Shown one piece after another: positions 1 to 8,685 of a stretch of 64,000 bases of DNA. The stretch's first letter is position 1. Each line of letters opens with the position of its first letter. The stretch spans positions 496,001 to 560,000 of the forward strand of contig OY760687.1 in assembly GCA_963663945.1 (NCBI GenBank), in the 5' to 3' direction. Under the pieces are notes generated by a model, which ran no database searches, had not been told where the DNA came from, and was given only the letters and a program-made list of their open reading frames with translations. Origin of the DNA: Bin87 sp963663945. Lineage in GTDB: Bacteria; Chloroflexota; Dehalococcoidia; Lucifugimonadales; UBA3495. The position numbers were made by a program, and so were the translations under genes.

Positions 1-2
1 AC

Positions 3-1091
3 CGGTGGTACGACAACGACCGGCTTTCCATGGCCATGGACATCGCCCGGCAGGCCGCCGTGTTCCTCGATGATCTAGGGTTCGACATCCTGTGGATGGC
101 TGAGCACCACTTCCAGCGCGAGGGGTACGAGTGCATCCCAAACCTGCTCATCATGAGCCAGTACCTGGCCCAGCACACCAACCGGATCAAGTTCGGCTGC
201 GGCTTCAACATCCTGCCCATGTGGCACCCCATCCGGTTGGCCGAGGACTTTGCCATGGTGGACATCCTCACCGGCGGTCGCGTGGTGTTCGGCATCGGGC
301 GCGGCTACCACACCCGCGAGGTGGAGTCCTTCGGCGCGCCCATGATCGACGGCGACGCCAACCGCGAGCTGTTTGAAGAGCAGTTCGAGATCATGATGAA
401 GGCCTTCAACAGCGAGTCCTTCTCCCACCAGGGCAAGCACTACACCATCCCGCCGGACATCCCATACCGCGGCTACGACCTGAAAGAGGTGACCCTGGTC
501 CCTCGTCCCAAGACCCGTCCGGTGGACGTGTGGCAGCCCATCGTCAGCGCCTCGGACCGGGCGCTGGACTTCATGGCGAAGTGGGGGATCAAGGGCGTGA
601 TACTGGGCACGGGCGAGCAGTACGTCGAGGAGTGGGTGCAGCGCTACCAGGCCGCCAACCAGCGGGCCGGCCGAGACCTGGCCCTGGGCGAGGGCCTGTG
701 CGTCGGGCTGTGGGCCATGGTGGACGACACCACCGCCGGCGCTCGCCGTCAGCTGCAGCCGCTCTTCGAGGAGCACGTCAAGTTCGCCGCGCCTCTGGGG
801 ATGCTGCGCTACAGCGATCAGCAGATCTCGGCCACCGGACCGGGCGGCGTGGCTCGCCACATCGCGGCCGGCACCGACTTCCAGGACGTCATCGACAACC
901 GCGCGTGGTTCGCCGGCAGCCCGGAGGACACCATCGCCTACCTGGAGGAGCTGCAGGACAAGTACCCCGGCCTCGAGCAGATCATGATCGCCTTCCCCAT
1001 GGGCGCAACCACCAACCAGTTCAAGGAGCAGATGGGGCGGTTTGCGGCGGAAGTGATACCGCATTTCAAGAAGGCTCCTGCAAACAGCTGA
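3..1091 (+). CDS. LLM-class flavin-dependent oxidoreductase (5' end outside window)
   Basis: Bacterial luciferase-like monooxygenase (TIM-barrel, FMN or F420 cofactor) of the flavin monooxygenase superfamily. Recognised from the early ELGFD-like segment (DDLGFDILWMAEHHF), the VDILTGGRVVFGIGRGY segment typical of the family, and the late AGSPEDTIAYLEEL helix. The reading frame is open from base 3 with residues RWYDND before the first internal Met at 30, so the gene starts upstream of the window and the Met at 30 is probably not the start. At least 362 residues are present, near full length for the family. The substrate cannot be told from sequence. It is the first of five LLM genes in this window. 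Confidence 0.9.
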   Translation, partial: RWYDNDRLSMAMDIARQAAVFLDDLGFDILWMAEHHFQREGYECIPNLLIMSQYLAQHTNRIKFGCGFNILPMWHPIRLAEDFAMVDILTGGRVVFGIGRGYHTREVESFGAPMIDGDANRELFEEQFEIMMKAFNSESFSHQGKHYTIPPDIPYRGYDLKEVTLVPRPKTRPVDVWQPIVSASDRALDFMAKWGIKGVILGTGEQYVEEWVQRYQAANQRAGRDLALGEGLCVGLWAMVDDTTAGARRQLQPLFEEHVKFAAPLGMLRYSDQQISATGPGGVARHIAAGTDFQDVIDNRAWFAGSPEDTIAYLEELQDKYPGLEQIMIAFPMGATTNQFKEQMGRFAAEVIPHFKKAPANS

Positions 1092-1118
1092 ACGGCTCAT
1101 CTCGAAGGATCCGTAACG

Positions 1119-2030
1119 ATGACTGTGCCCACCAAAAACCAACTGCATAGGGTCGTTTTGGAGATAGCTGCGGAGACTACAGTGCCGCTTTCTCGCAAGG
1201 ACGTAGTCGGTTCCCTGTCCGTCCGCCTGTCTTTGACTGAGGCGGATATGACCGAGCAGTCGTCATCCGGCGTATTTCGCGCCGCAGATCGAACGGACTG
1301 GGCCATGTTTGATTTGCGCCGCGCAGGATACTTGTATCGGCCTGCCAGAGGTCGTTTTCTGATCACCGCAGAGGGCAGAGCCATCCTTGGCGCTCACCAG
1401 GGTGAGATAACGGACGCGGACTTGCGACCCGTCATCGAAGCCAGCCATCAAGAAAGCGGTACTCCAGAAACCGAACTGGTGCTCTCGGCCGGCACCGATG
1501 GTTCATGCGATGACACTCCCAGCGCAAAGTTGAGGAGCAGTTTCCACAGGTTGCAAGAAGACTTGGTTCAAGAGTTGCTGGATAGCGTCGGGGGAATATC
1601 CCCAGAACAATTCGAGCGGCTAGTGGTAGATCTGCTTGAGAAAATGGGCTATGGCGAAGGTCGAACTGTGGGTCGTAGCGGGGACGGTGGTATTGACGGC
1701 ATCATCAATCAAGATGCTCTTGGCTTGGAAAAAATCTACATACAAGCCAAGCGATACACCTCCGGTTCAGTGGGTGAGCCTGAGATACGGAATTTTGCTG
1801 GAAGCATGATTGCGCGAGGTGCGACTAAAGGCGTGTTCATAACCACCAGCGGCTTCAGCAATACCGCTAGGCAGACCGCTGCGAATGTTTCTCAACGTAA
1901 TGAGACGATCCGGTTGGTGGATGGCAACGAGCTGGCTCAATTGATGATCAGGCACGGGGTCGGTGTCGTCACTGAATACACCTACGAAATCAAGAAGCTA
2001 GACGAAAACTATTTCACAGATGAGGATTAG
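1119..2030 (+). CDS. mrr: Mrr-family restriction endonuclease
   Basis: Probable type IV (modification-dependent) restriction nuclease. The C-terminal half carries the Mrr catalytic PD-(D/E)XK fold: GGISPEQFERLVVDLLEKMGY, then GRSGDGGIDGII with the metal-binding Asp, then YIQAKRY supplying the Q-x-K. The following ITTSGFSNTARQTA segment is also typical of Mrr_cat. The N-terminal part (about residues 1-110) resembles the Mrr winged-helix DNA-recognition domain (LRRAGYLYRPARGRFLIT). At 303 residues it has normal Mrr length. The ATG at 1119 follows an AAGGA motif. It is codirectional with its neighbours but 27 bp from the preceding LLM gene, with no obvious functional link. Confidence 0.9.
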   Translation: MTVPTKNQLHRVVLEIAAETTVPLSRKDVVGSLSVRLSLTEADMTEQSSSGVFRAADRTDWAMFDLRRAGYLYRPARGRFLITAEGRAILGAHQGEITDADLRPVIEASHQESGTPETELVLSAGTDGSCDDTPSAKLRSSFHRLQEDLVQELLDSVGGISPEQFERLVVDLLEKMGYGEGRTVGRSGDGGIDGIINQDALGLEKIYIQAKRYTSGSVGEPEIRNFAGSMIARGATKGVFITTSGFSNTARQTAANVSQRNETIRLVDGNELAQLMIRHGVGVVTEYTYEIKKLDENYFTDED

Positions 2031-2068
2031 CACGCCCGCAATTGTGCACGAAACCTGTTCTTGGAGCG

Positions 2069-2287
2069 ATGATCTGGATGGAATCGTACAGTTGGAATAG
2101 GTTCGTGCCGCCTGATTCGCAGATGATTGATGGCGTTTGGTTCCCTGGCACCGAAATTGGACACAATTGGATCCTCGTTCAGGACATCCGATCGTTGGTA
2201 CGCCGGACCTTGGAACCGGAACAGGCGGAACAATTGATTGCAGAGCTTGACCAACTTTACGAACGCAATCAGTTTCCATTGCCGTAG
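2069..2287 (+). CDS. small hypothetical protein
   Basis: About 72 residues if started at the ATG at 2069, which has GGAG six bases upstream; a TTG at 2042 is an alternative. I do not recognise a family. The second half, DIRSLVRRTLEPEQAEQLIAEL, looks like an amphipathic helix, and the composition is protein-like rather than that of a shadow frame. It lies just behind the Mrr gene and may be a small partner, but nothing in the sequence proves this. Antisense frames over the same stretch look less protein-like. Confidence 0.35.
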   Translation: MIWMESYSWNRFVPPDSQMIDGVWFPGTEIGHNWILVQDIRSLVRRTLEPEQAEQLIAELDQLYERNQFPLP

Positions 2288-2401
2288 CGTCGCGCGAAAA
2301 ATTTCTCGGCCCAGGAGGAAATGATGACACGGTGGTGTATCATGGCCCCCATCAAACCCATCGACCCCCGCTCAGGCTGACCTACCGCAGGAGGCCATTC
2401 C

Positions 2402-3637
2402 ATGTTCCTGATGCGTTTTACCGAACGGGCCTACGTGAACTACACGGAGGAGGATGTGCGCAACTCGCCCAATGAGGCGGTGCGGCTGACGTTCTCGAAC
2501 TCCAACTTCAACCCGCAGGAAGGCCACTACCTCTACAACATGTACCTGGATGAGTACGAGTACTCGGAGGAAGTGGGCTTCGACGGGCTGATGCTCAACG
2601 AGCACCACAACACGCCCACCTGCCTGGGCGCGACCATGAACCTGGAAGCGGCCATCCTGGCTCGCAACACCAAGAACAGCAAGATCGTGCTGCTGGGCAA
2701 CCCCCTTCCCATCTTCGACAACCCCATCCGGCTGGCCGAGGAACTGGCCGAGATCGACATGATCTCCGGCGGCCGCCTGGTGTCGGGGTTCGTGCGCGGC
2801 ACCGGCGTGGAGAGCCTGGCCACCAACACCAACCCGTTGCACAACCGCGCGCGTTTCGAGGAAGCCCACGACCTCGTGATCAAGACCTGGACCACGCCGG
2901 GACCCTTCCGCTGGGAAGGCGATCACTACCACTTCCGCGTGGTCAATCCCTTCCAGACGCCGATCCAGAAGCCGCACCCGCCCGTCTGGATCCCCGGCAC
3001 GGGCAGCCCCGAGACCCTGGTGTGGTGCGCCGAGCGGAACTACCCCTACATCTTCCTGGAAACCGACCCGCAGGGCACGCAGGACATGAAGTCCATCTAT
3101 GCCGAAACCGCCCGCGAGCACGGGTACGAGCCGGGACCGGAAAACTTCGGGTACCTGGTGCGCATCCACGTGCAGGACACTGACGAGAAGGCCTACGACG
3201 TGGGCAAGGGCTACATGGTGGGCAACATCGGCGTCGGCCGTATCCCGCTGCCCCGCGACTACGCCTCGCCCGTGGGCTACGGCAGCCGCAGCGACGACCC
3301 CCGCTTCCTGCGCCTGCGCGAGCAGATCCGTAGCGACCCCTTCCGCGTGGGCGGGCTGGACGGCGCGCAGTACGACTCCATCCTCGACTCCAAGCGGTGG
3401 ATCATCGGCAGCCCCGACACCGTCATCAGCCAGCTCCGCGAGGTGCTGAGCTTCATGCGCCCCGGCATCCTGGCCGTGTGGACCAACGACGGCTCCATCA
3501 GCCACGAGGACACCATGCGGTGCCTCGAGCTGATGGGCCAGGAAGTGCTGCCGGCCCTGCGCGAGATCGGCGAGGAACTCGAGTTGACCGATCCGTTCCA
3601 GAAGGAAGGCGTACAGCCCGGGCTTACCAGGATGTAG
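2402..3637 (+). CDS. LLM-class flavin-dependent oxidoreductase
   Basis: A 411-residue luciferase-like flavin monooxygenase. Key segments are EEVGFDGLMLNEHHNTP (active-site His-His of the barrel), AEIDMISGGRLVSGFVRG and WTTPGPFRWEGDHYHFR, followed by PHPPVWIPGTGSPETLVW and the C-terminal IGSPDTVISQLREVL helix. The start ATG at 2402 follows a GCAGGAGG motif. It closely parallels the LLM gene at 51224-52357 (shared LNEHHNTP, VRGTGVE and TTPGPFRWEG blocks), so these two are paralogues of one subfamily. The alpha/beta hydrolase follows 44 bp downstream, which suggests an oxidation-then-hydrolysis pair. Confidence 0.92.
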   Translation: MFLMRFTERAYVNYTEEDVRNSPNEAVRLTFSNSNFNPQEGHYLYNMYLDEYEYSEEVGFDGLMLNEHHNTPTCLGATMNLEAAILARNTKNSKIVLLGNPLPIFDNPIRLAEELAEIDMISGGRLVSGFVRGTGVESLATNTNPLHNRARFEEAHDLVIKTWTTPGPFRWEGDHYHFRVVNPFQTPIQKPHPPVWIPGTGSPETLVWCAERNYPYIFLETDPQGTQDMKSIYAETAREHGYEPGPENFGYLVRIHVQDTDEKAYDVGKGYMVGNIGVGRIPLPRDYASPVGYGSRSDDPRFLRLREQIRSDPFRVGGLDGAQYDSILDSKRWIIGSPDTVISQLREVLSFMRPGILAVWTNDGSISHEDTMRCLELMGQEVLPALREIGEELELTDPFQKEGVQPGLTRM

Positions 3638-3681
3638 GCGCCGCTCAACCGACCGTTAATGAAGCAAGGAGCTTAATCCCA

Positions 3682-4461
3682 ATGGCAAACTTCACCGAGG
3701 AAACCATCTCCGTCGCCGGCGGCAACCTTCAGGTGTACAAGGGCGGCAGCGGCGACCCGCTGCTGGTGCTGCACGGCGCCGGCGGCAACGCTGGCCCCCG
3801 CCGTTACGCCCAGGCCCTGGCTGAGAAGTTCACCGTCTACCTGCCCTCTCACCCCGGCTACGGCAAGAGCGACCGGCCCGGCTGGGTCGAGACCATGCAG
3901 GACCTGGCCTGCTTCTACACCTGGTACCAGGAACAGGAGGGGCTGGAAAACGTCCGGGCCATCGGGTTCTCCATGGGCGGCTGGCTGGCGGCGGAAATGC
4001 TGTCGATGACTGGCCATGCCTTCAGCAAGGTGATGCTGGTGGGCGCGGCCGGCATCAAGCCGGTGGATGGTGAGATCACCGACATCTTCATCATCAACCC
4101 CGGGCAGATCCGCGATTTGGCATACCACGATCCCAGCCAGGTCCCGGAGTGGGACGAGATGTTCGGCTCCGATCCGACGCCCGAGCAGACCGATCAGGCC
4201 GAGTCCGACCGGGAGATGGCCATCCGGTTGACCTGGAAACCGTACATGTACAACCCGCGGCTGCCGGCCAAGCTGGCCCGCGTCAGCGTCCCAACGCACA
4301 TCGTGTGGGGCGAGAACGACAACCTCGTCCCGGTCGAGTGCGCCGACCTGTACCAGCAGACGCTTTCAGGATCCCAGGTCACGGTGATCTCCAACTGCGG
4401 TCACTCACCCCAGATCGAAAAGCCCGACGACTTCGTGCAGACGGCGCTGGCCTTTCTTTAG
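3682..4461 (+). CDS. alpha/beta hydrolase
   Basis: Alpha/beta-hydrolase fold enzyme of 259 residues. Visible elements are the oxyanion HGAGGN motif after strand beta3 (LLVLHGAGG), the nucleophile elbow GFSMGGW with Ser in G-x-S-x-G, the acid region IVWGENDNLVP with Asp, and the catalytic His in SNCGHSPQIEKP. All triad residues are therefore present. The ATG at 3682 is chosen because the protein begins there with a family-like N-terminus and AAGGAG lies upstream; the frame is open further upstream only as a shadow of the LLM gene. Immediate proximity to the LLM monooxygenase suggests it acts on the oxidised product, for example an ester or lactone; this is inference. Confidence 0.92.
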   Translation: MANFTEETISVAGGNLQVYKGGSGDPLLVLHGAGGNAGPRRYAQALAEKFTVYLPSHPGYGKSDRPGWVETMQDLACFYTWYQEQEGLENVRAIGFSMGGWLAAEMLSMTGHAFSKVMLVGAAGIKPVDGEITDIFIINPGQIRDLAYHDPSQVPEWDEMFGSDPTPEQTDQAESDREMAIRLTWKPYMYNPRLPAKLARVSVPTHIVWGENDNLVPVECADLYQQTLSGSQVTVISNCGHSPQIEKPDDFVQTALAFL

Positions 4462-4497
4462 GCCGGCGCTCGTCGCTCCAAGGCACGGGAGGCAACC

Positions 4498-5064
4498 ATG
4501 GCAACCACGCCCATCGGCGAAAAGCTACTCACCGCCGACGAATTTCTCCAATTGTGCCAGCGGCGCCTGATTAAGGGCGAATTGGTCAAGGGGGTAATTC
4601 ACGAAACCATGCCAGCAGGTGGAGAACATGGCGAGGTGGCGATGGCGTTTGGGACGGCAATGACGTCCTACGTGCGTCCAAATCGGCTGGGACGCATAGC
4701 AGGCTCGGACGCAGGCGTGATCTTGGGGCGTGACCCGGACACGGTCAGGGAGCCAGACATCGCGTACTTTTCTGCCGAGACCCTCCCACTGGACGTCAAA
4801 GTTAGAGGCTACTATGAAGTTGTTCCGGATCTGGTCGTCGAGATAGTCTCGCCCAACGACAGCCCGCAATACGTAGCCGAGCGGGTGGCAATGTGGCTCA
4901 GCCACGGCGTTCGCCTGGTGTGGGCCGTGTACCCGGTGGCCCGCACCGTGGCCGCTCATCCCTCAGAAGGGCCGACGCTCATTTACACCGAGGACGATGA
5001 ATTGGATGGCGGAGAGGTGCTACCGGACTTCCGTTGCGCTGTCCGGGACATACTCGACTGGTAG
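4498..5064 (+). CDS. Uma2 family (DUF820) endonuclease-like protein
   Basis: A 188-residue Uma2/DUF820 protein with a PD-(D/E)XK nuclease-like fold. The catalytic signature is visible as REPDIAYFS (Asp) followed by DLVVEIVSPND (Glu). The N-terminal LTADEFLQLCQRRLIKGELVKG and the late VWAVYPVARTV segments are typical. Cellular role is not established for most members; they are widespread in Chloroflexota and cyanobacteria. The ATG at 4498 follows GGGAGGCAACC. The gene runs convergently toward the PQQ beta-propeller gene, with 12 bp between the two stop codons. Confidence 0.88.
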   Translation: MATTPIGEKLLTADEFLQLCQRRLIKGELVKGVIHETMPAGGEHGEVAMAFGTAMTSYVRPNRLGRIAGSDAGVILGRDPDTVREPDIAYFSAETLPLDVKVRGYYEVVPDLVVEIVSPNDSPQYVAERVAMWLSHGVRLVWAVYPVARTVAAHPSEGPTLIYTEDDELDGGEVLPDFRCAVRDILDW

Positions 5065-5076
5065 TTGCTGGGAAAT

Positions 5077-6423
5077 TCACTCCACCGCGTGCAGCCGGCC
5101 GTCGGTGGTGCGCACGTACAACCTGCCGCCGGCGTAAGCCGGCGGCAATTCTATGGGCCCGCCCAGGTCCACCTTCCACAACATCGAGCCGTCCGTCCGG
5201 CTCAGGCAGTACACCAGGCCGTCCCGTGCGCCAAAGTAGATGCGGTCTCCCAGGATGATCGGGGAGCTGACAACCCCGCCATCGGCCTGGTATCTCCACA
5301 ACTCGTGGTCGGTCAACCCCTCTCTGGCGTAAAACACTCCGTCACTGTCGCCGACGTAATACACGCCATCGGCAATCGCGGGCGATGACACGATCCCCTG
5401 GGAATGCCGCTCCTCCGGGGCAAACCGCCATCGTTCCCCGCGCTGGGCGGGGGGCGGGGGTACGCCCGGGACCTGCCAGATCCACAGCTGGAACCAGGCG
5501 CGCTTGATCCAGTAGAGCCCGGGCATCCCCTTCACTCCGGTGTCGATGGCGTACAGCGTGCCACCCGACGGGAAATATACCGTGTCCCCGGTCACCACCG
5601 GTGGACCCTCAGCCGAGCCGGCGGTAAGGAAACGGAACCGCCGCCTCCCATCATCCGCGTCGATGAAGTACAGGTTGCCCTCGTCGTCCGTCACGTAGAG
5701 CCGATCGCCGCGCAGGGTGGGAGTGGTCTTCACGTTGCCCTTGAGCTTGTGCTTCCACAGCTGCTCGCCGGTCTGCGCGTCGAGGCCGTAGATGATGTTG
5801 CCGGCGGAAGTCACGTAGGCCACTCCACCGTGCACCAGCGCTGATGCCGAAATCGGCAGGTGCGCCTTGAAGTCCCACGCCTGCTCGCCTGTGTCCTGGT
5901 TCAGCGCCAGCATCCGGTGGTTTGTAAGGCCCACGAACACCAGGTTGTTGTTGGCGATGGTGGTGGCATGGTCCATCGGGCCGGGCGTTTCCACGGACCA
6001 CAGCTGGTCTCCCGAGTCGGCGTCGAAGGCCGACACCCGGAAGTGTCCCCCGACGAACACCTTGCCGTCGGCAACCAGGGGCGCGGAGCGGGTGTACGGC
6101 CCCAGATCCTGCGACCAGGCGATGCGGCCGGCGGGTTGCTGCTGCACCTCGGGGACGAAGCCGTTGAGATTGGTCCCATAACCCAGCATGGACCAGCGTC
6201 CGGCGTTTGATGTGGATGATGCGGCAGCCGACGGGCTTCCCGCAAACCAGCGCGCCGGATTGGGCAGGCTGAACCAGAATATCCATCCCAGTATGGCAAC
6301 CAGCAACAGTACCCCTGCCGTGATGGCCGGCTTCAATAGCCGCATCCGGTAGCGACGTCGGGCGGTACGCTGGCTGCGTTCGACCCAGTCGGGAAACTCC
6401 GCCTGGTGATCCTGTTCTTGCAT
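5077..6423 (-). CDS. membrane-anchored PQQ-like beta-propeller protein
   Basis: A 448-residue protein with a cytoplasmic basic N-terminus, one membrane segment at about residues 31-52 (PAITAGVLLLVAILGWIFW), then repeated PQQ-enzyme-type propeller blades outside the membrane. Repeats such as LVADGKVFVGG...SAFDADSGDQLWSVETPG, LNQDTGEQAWDFKA, LDAQTGEQLWKHKL and CLSRTDGSMLWKVDLGG are plainly visible (A-x-D-x-x-T-G-x-x-x-W type). No dehydrogenase catalytic residues were identified, so it is more likely a structural, binding or BamB-like scaffold than an enzyme. It is downstream of the peptide ABC permease on the same strand, separated by a palindrome at 6440-6467. Confidence 0.88.
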   Translation of the reverse strand: MQEQDHQAEFPDWVERSQRTARRRYRMRLLKPAITAGVLLLVAILGWIFWFSLPNPARWFAGSPSAAASSTSNAGRWSMLGYGTNLNGFVPEVQQQPAGRIAWSQDLGPYTRSAPLVADGKVFVGGHFRVSAFDADSGDQLWSVETPGPMDHATTIANNNLVFVGLTNHRMLALNQDTGEQAWDFKAHLPISASALVHGGVAYVTSAGNIIYGLDAQTGEQLWKHKLKGNVKTTPTLRGDRLYVTDDEGNLYFIDADDGRRRFRFLTAGSAEGPPVVTGDTVYFPSGGTLYAIDTGVKGMPGLYWIKRAWFQLWIWQVPGVPPPPAQRGERWRFAPEERHSQGIVSSPAIADGVYYVGDSDGVFYAREGLTDHELWRYQADGGVVSSPIILGDRIYFGARDGLVYCLSRTDGSMLWKVDLGGPIELPPAYAGGRLYVRTTDGRLHAVE

Positions 6424-6439
6424 GTCCGTTAAAACACTG

Positions 6440-6467
6440 GTAGGGGCGAATAATCATTCGCCCCTAC
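6440..6467. repeat. perfect 12-bp-stem palindrome
   Basis: A GTAGGGGCGAAT / ATTCGCCCCTAC inverted repeat with a 4-base loop, lying between the permease gene and the propeller gene. On the minus strand it is followed by GTGTTTT, so it could act as a weak terminator. The GTAGGGGCGA core resembles short intergenic palindromes that are common in Chloroflexota and cyanobacteria. Confidence 0.7.
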
Positions 6468-6495
6468 ATTCTAGCCGCAAAATTGGTTTGCGTCG

Positions 6496-7596
6496 TTACA
6501 CATTGCGTTGCTTGGGATCCAGACGGTCGCGCAGCCAGTCGCCGAGCAGGTTCACCGACAGCACGGTGAAGAGAATGCCCAGGCCGGGGAAGAAGGATAC
6601 CCACCACGAGTCGATGATGAGTTCGCGCCCGTCGGCCACCATGACGCCCCACGCCGGATTGGGCCGCGGGATGCCCGCGCCCAGGAAGCTGAGACCGGCC
6701 TCCAGCAGGATCACGAAACCCAACTGGAGGGTCGCCAGCACAATGATCGTATTGACCAGGTTGGGGAAGATGTGGCGCAGCATGATACGGATCTCTGACG
6801 AGCCGGCCACCTTCGACCTGGCGACGAAGTCCTGCGTCTTCAGCGCCAGCGTCTCGCCGCGTATCAGCCGGGCGTAGCGGGACCACAGGAACAGACACAC
6901 CACTATGAGCACGTTTTCGATGCGTGGACCCAGTGTCGCCGCCAGCACCAATGCCACCAGGATCAATGAGATCGACAGCGACATGTCCACCAGGCGCATC
7001 ACCAGCGTATCCACCCATCCGCCGAAATAGCCGGCCAGGATGCCCAGCACCGTGCCGATCAAACCCGACACGAAGATCGCCATCATCGACACGACCAGAG
7101 CCAGCCGCGCCCCGTGCACAATCCGGCTGAATATGTCCATCCCGTTCTTGTCGGTACCAAGCAGATATTTGGCCTGGCCTCCCGGTTTGACGACAATCTG
7201 GATCTGGTCGCCCAACACCGGAGCGTCGTCTGCGGTTTTGCCCACAACGGTCGCGTCGCCGATGCGGACCGTCCTCTCGGCGTCGCTGAGTTTGATCTCG
7301 TTCTGCCGGTTGTCCCGGTTTACCCGCTCCACAACTGTGCGAACGGACAACACGTCACTGGACCAGGCCGGTGGGACAAGGCGGTCGTCCAGGTCGCCGC
7401 GCCGTGGGTTATGGGGAGCGATCAGCTCAGCGAAGACTGCCGGTATGAGCAGGAACACCAGCAGCATCGTAACCGGGAACAGGGGCAGCCGGCGAATTTC
7501 CCCGATCCAATGACGGATCCTGGAGAGAGCGCCGGTACGTGCTGCCGCTTCTTCCGTGGTGGGGCTGGCGGGGGCTGGCGCCGCAGTGATAGCCAT
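6496..7596 (-). CDS. peptide/nickel-type ABC transporter permease, DppC-like
   Basis: Inner-membrane permease of 366 residues (BPD_transp_1, OppC/DppC type). An N-terminal hydrophobic helix (LFPVTMLLVFLLIPAVFAEL) precedes a roughly 110-residue soluble insert containing LLGTDKNGMDIFSRIVHGAR, the classic DppC LGTDxxGRD segment. The transmembrane core and the EAA loop (FVARSKVAGSSEIRIMLRHIFPN) follow. The ASP/GAGIPRPNPAWGVM region near the end is typical. The insert between helix 1 and the core is longer than in E. coli DppC. Third gene of a minus-strand operon with the DppB-like permease (67 bp upstream) and the substrate-binding protein. Confidence 0.93.
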   Translation of the reverse strand: MAITAAPAPASPTTEEAAARTGALSRIRHWIGEIRRLPLFPVTMLLVFLLIPAVFAELIAPHNPRRGDLDDRLVPPAWSSDVLSVRTVVERVNRDNRQNEIKLSDAERTVRIGDATVVGKTADDAPVLGDQIQIVVKPGGQAKYLLGTDKNGMDIFSRIVHGARLALVVSMMAIFVSGLIGTVLGILAGYFGGWVDTLVMRLVDMSLSISLILVALVLAATLGPRIENVLIVVCLFLWSRYARLIRGETLALKTQDFVARSKVAGSSEIRIMLRHIFPNLVNTIIVLATLQLGFVILLEAGLSFLGAGIPRPNPAWGVMVADGRELIIDSWWVSFFPGLGILFTVLSVNLLGDWLRDRLDPKQRNV

Positions 7597-7663
7597 GTGT
7601 CATTCTCCACCGTTGGACATTGTTTTATCGATACTATTGCGGTTTGCTTCCGGATGCGTTCGC

Positions 7664-8587
7664 CTACGTGTAGCGGATCCGGGGATCCAGGTACGCGTAG
7701 AGTATGTCCACGATCAGGTTGGCGAAGATGTAGATGGACGATCCGATGATTACCACCGCCTGCAGCACCTGGAAGTCGCGCCCGCGCACAGCGCCTACCG
7801 CCAACTGACCCACGCCCGGCCACGAGAACACCGTCTCCACGATCACCGTGCCCGTGAACAGGCCGCCGATGATGATGGCGAAATAGGTCAGCGGCGCGAT
7901 GAAAGCGTTGCGCAGGCAGTGCTTCCAGACGACCTTCCATTCCGGCACGCCCTTGATGCGCGCCAGTTTGACGAACTCGGTGTCCAGCACGTCCAGCATC
8001 GAGGAACGGATCAGGCGGAGCAGCGCCGCCACCTGGAAGAACCCCAGGGTGAACGCCGGCATGATCATGTGGGACAAACCGCCCTTGCCGGACGACGGTA
8101 GCCAGCCCAGTTGCACCGCGAAGAGCCACAACAGCATGATGCCCAGCCAGAAGCTCGGCACCGACTGGCCGAGGAAGGCCACCGCCTTGCCCTGGTAGTC
8201 CAGCCACCCGTCCTTTTTTGCCGCCGTGATCACTCCCAGCGGCACCCCTAGAACCACGGCGATCAACATGGCCAGGCCACCCAACTGCAGCGTGGCCGGG
8301 AAGCGGTCCAACACCATGCCCATGGCGGTCTGGCCGCCGAAGGCATAGGATTCCCCGAAGTCGCCCCGGACAGCGTTGCCCAGGAAGACCAGGTAACGCA
8401 TGTGCAGCGGCCTGTCCAGACCCCACTTGGCCTTGAGCGCCGCGATGTCCTCTGGGGTTGCCTCGCCCATGGGCAGCATCACGGACGTTGGGTCGCCGGT
8501 GATGTTGGAGAGCATGAACACGATGATGCTCACCAGGAGCACGGCGATTATCGCCTGCCCGACGCGGAAGATTATGAAGCGCTGCAT
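7664..8587 (-). CDS. peptide/nickel-type ABC transporter permease, DppB-like
   Basis: Inner-membrane permease of 307 residues, DppB/OppB type. The N-terminal helix FRVGQAIIAVLLVSIIVFML followed by the GDPTSVMLPMGEATPEDIAALKAKWGLDRPL segment is diagnostic of DppB. The EAA-like loop is FVKLARIKGVPEWKVVWKHCLRNAF, and the protein ends DILYAYLDPRIRYT as is standard for the family. It sits between the substrate-binding protein gene and the DppC-like gene, same strand. The substrate range (oligopeptide, nickel, opine or glycan) cannot be told from sequence. Confidence 0.94.
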   Translation of the reverse strand: MQRFIIFRVGQAIIAVLLVSIIVFMLSNITGDPTSVMLPMGEATPEDIAALKAKWGLDRPLHMRYLVFLGNAVRGDFGESYAFGGQTAMGMVLDRFPATLQLGGLAMLIAVVLGVPLGVITAAKKDGWLDYQGKAVAFLGQSVPSFWLGIMLLWLFAVQLGWLPSSGKGGLSHMIMPAFTLGFFQVAALLRLIRSSMLDVLDTEFVKLARIKGVPEWKVVWKHCLRNAFIAPLTYFAIIIGGLFTGTVIVETVFSWPGVGQLAVGAVRGRDFQVLQAVVIIGSSIYIFANLIVDILYAYLDPRIRYT

Positions 8588-8685
8588 TGTCGTCTCCCGT
8601 CCGTACTGCTTTCAGTTGAGGCCGGAGCCTTGGGTTAGATCCAGTTCGTCGATGATCCCGGTGTGTCTATGCCGCTCCGGCCGGT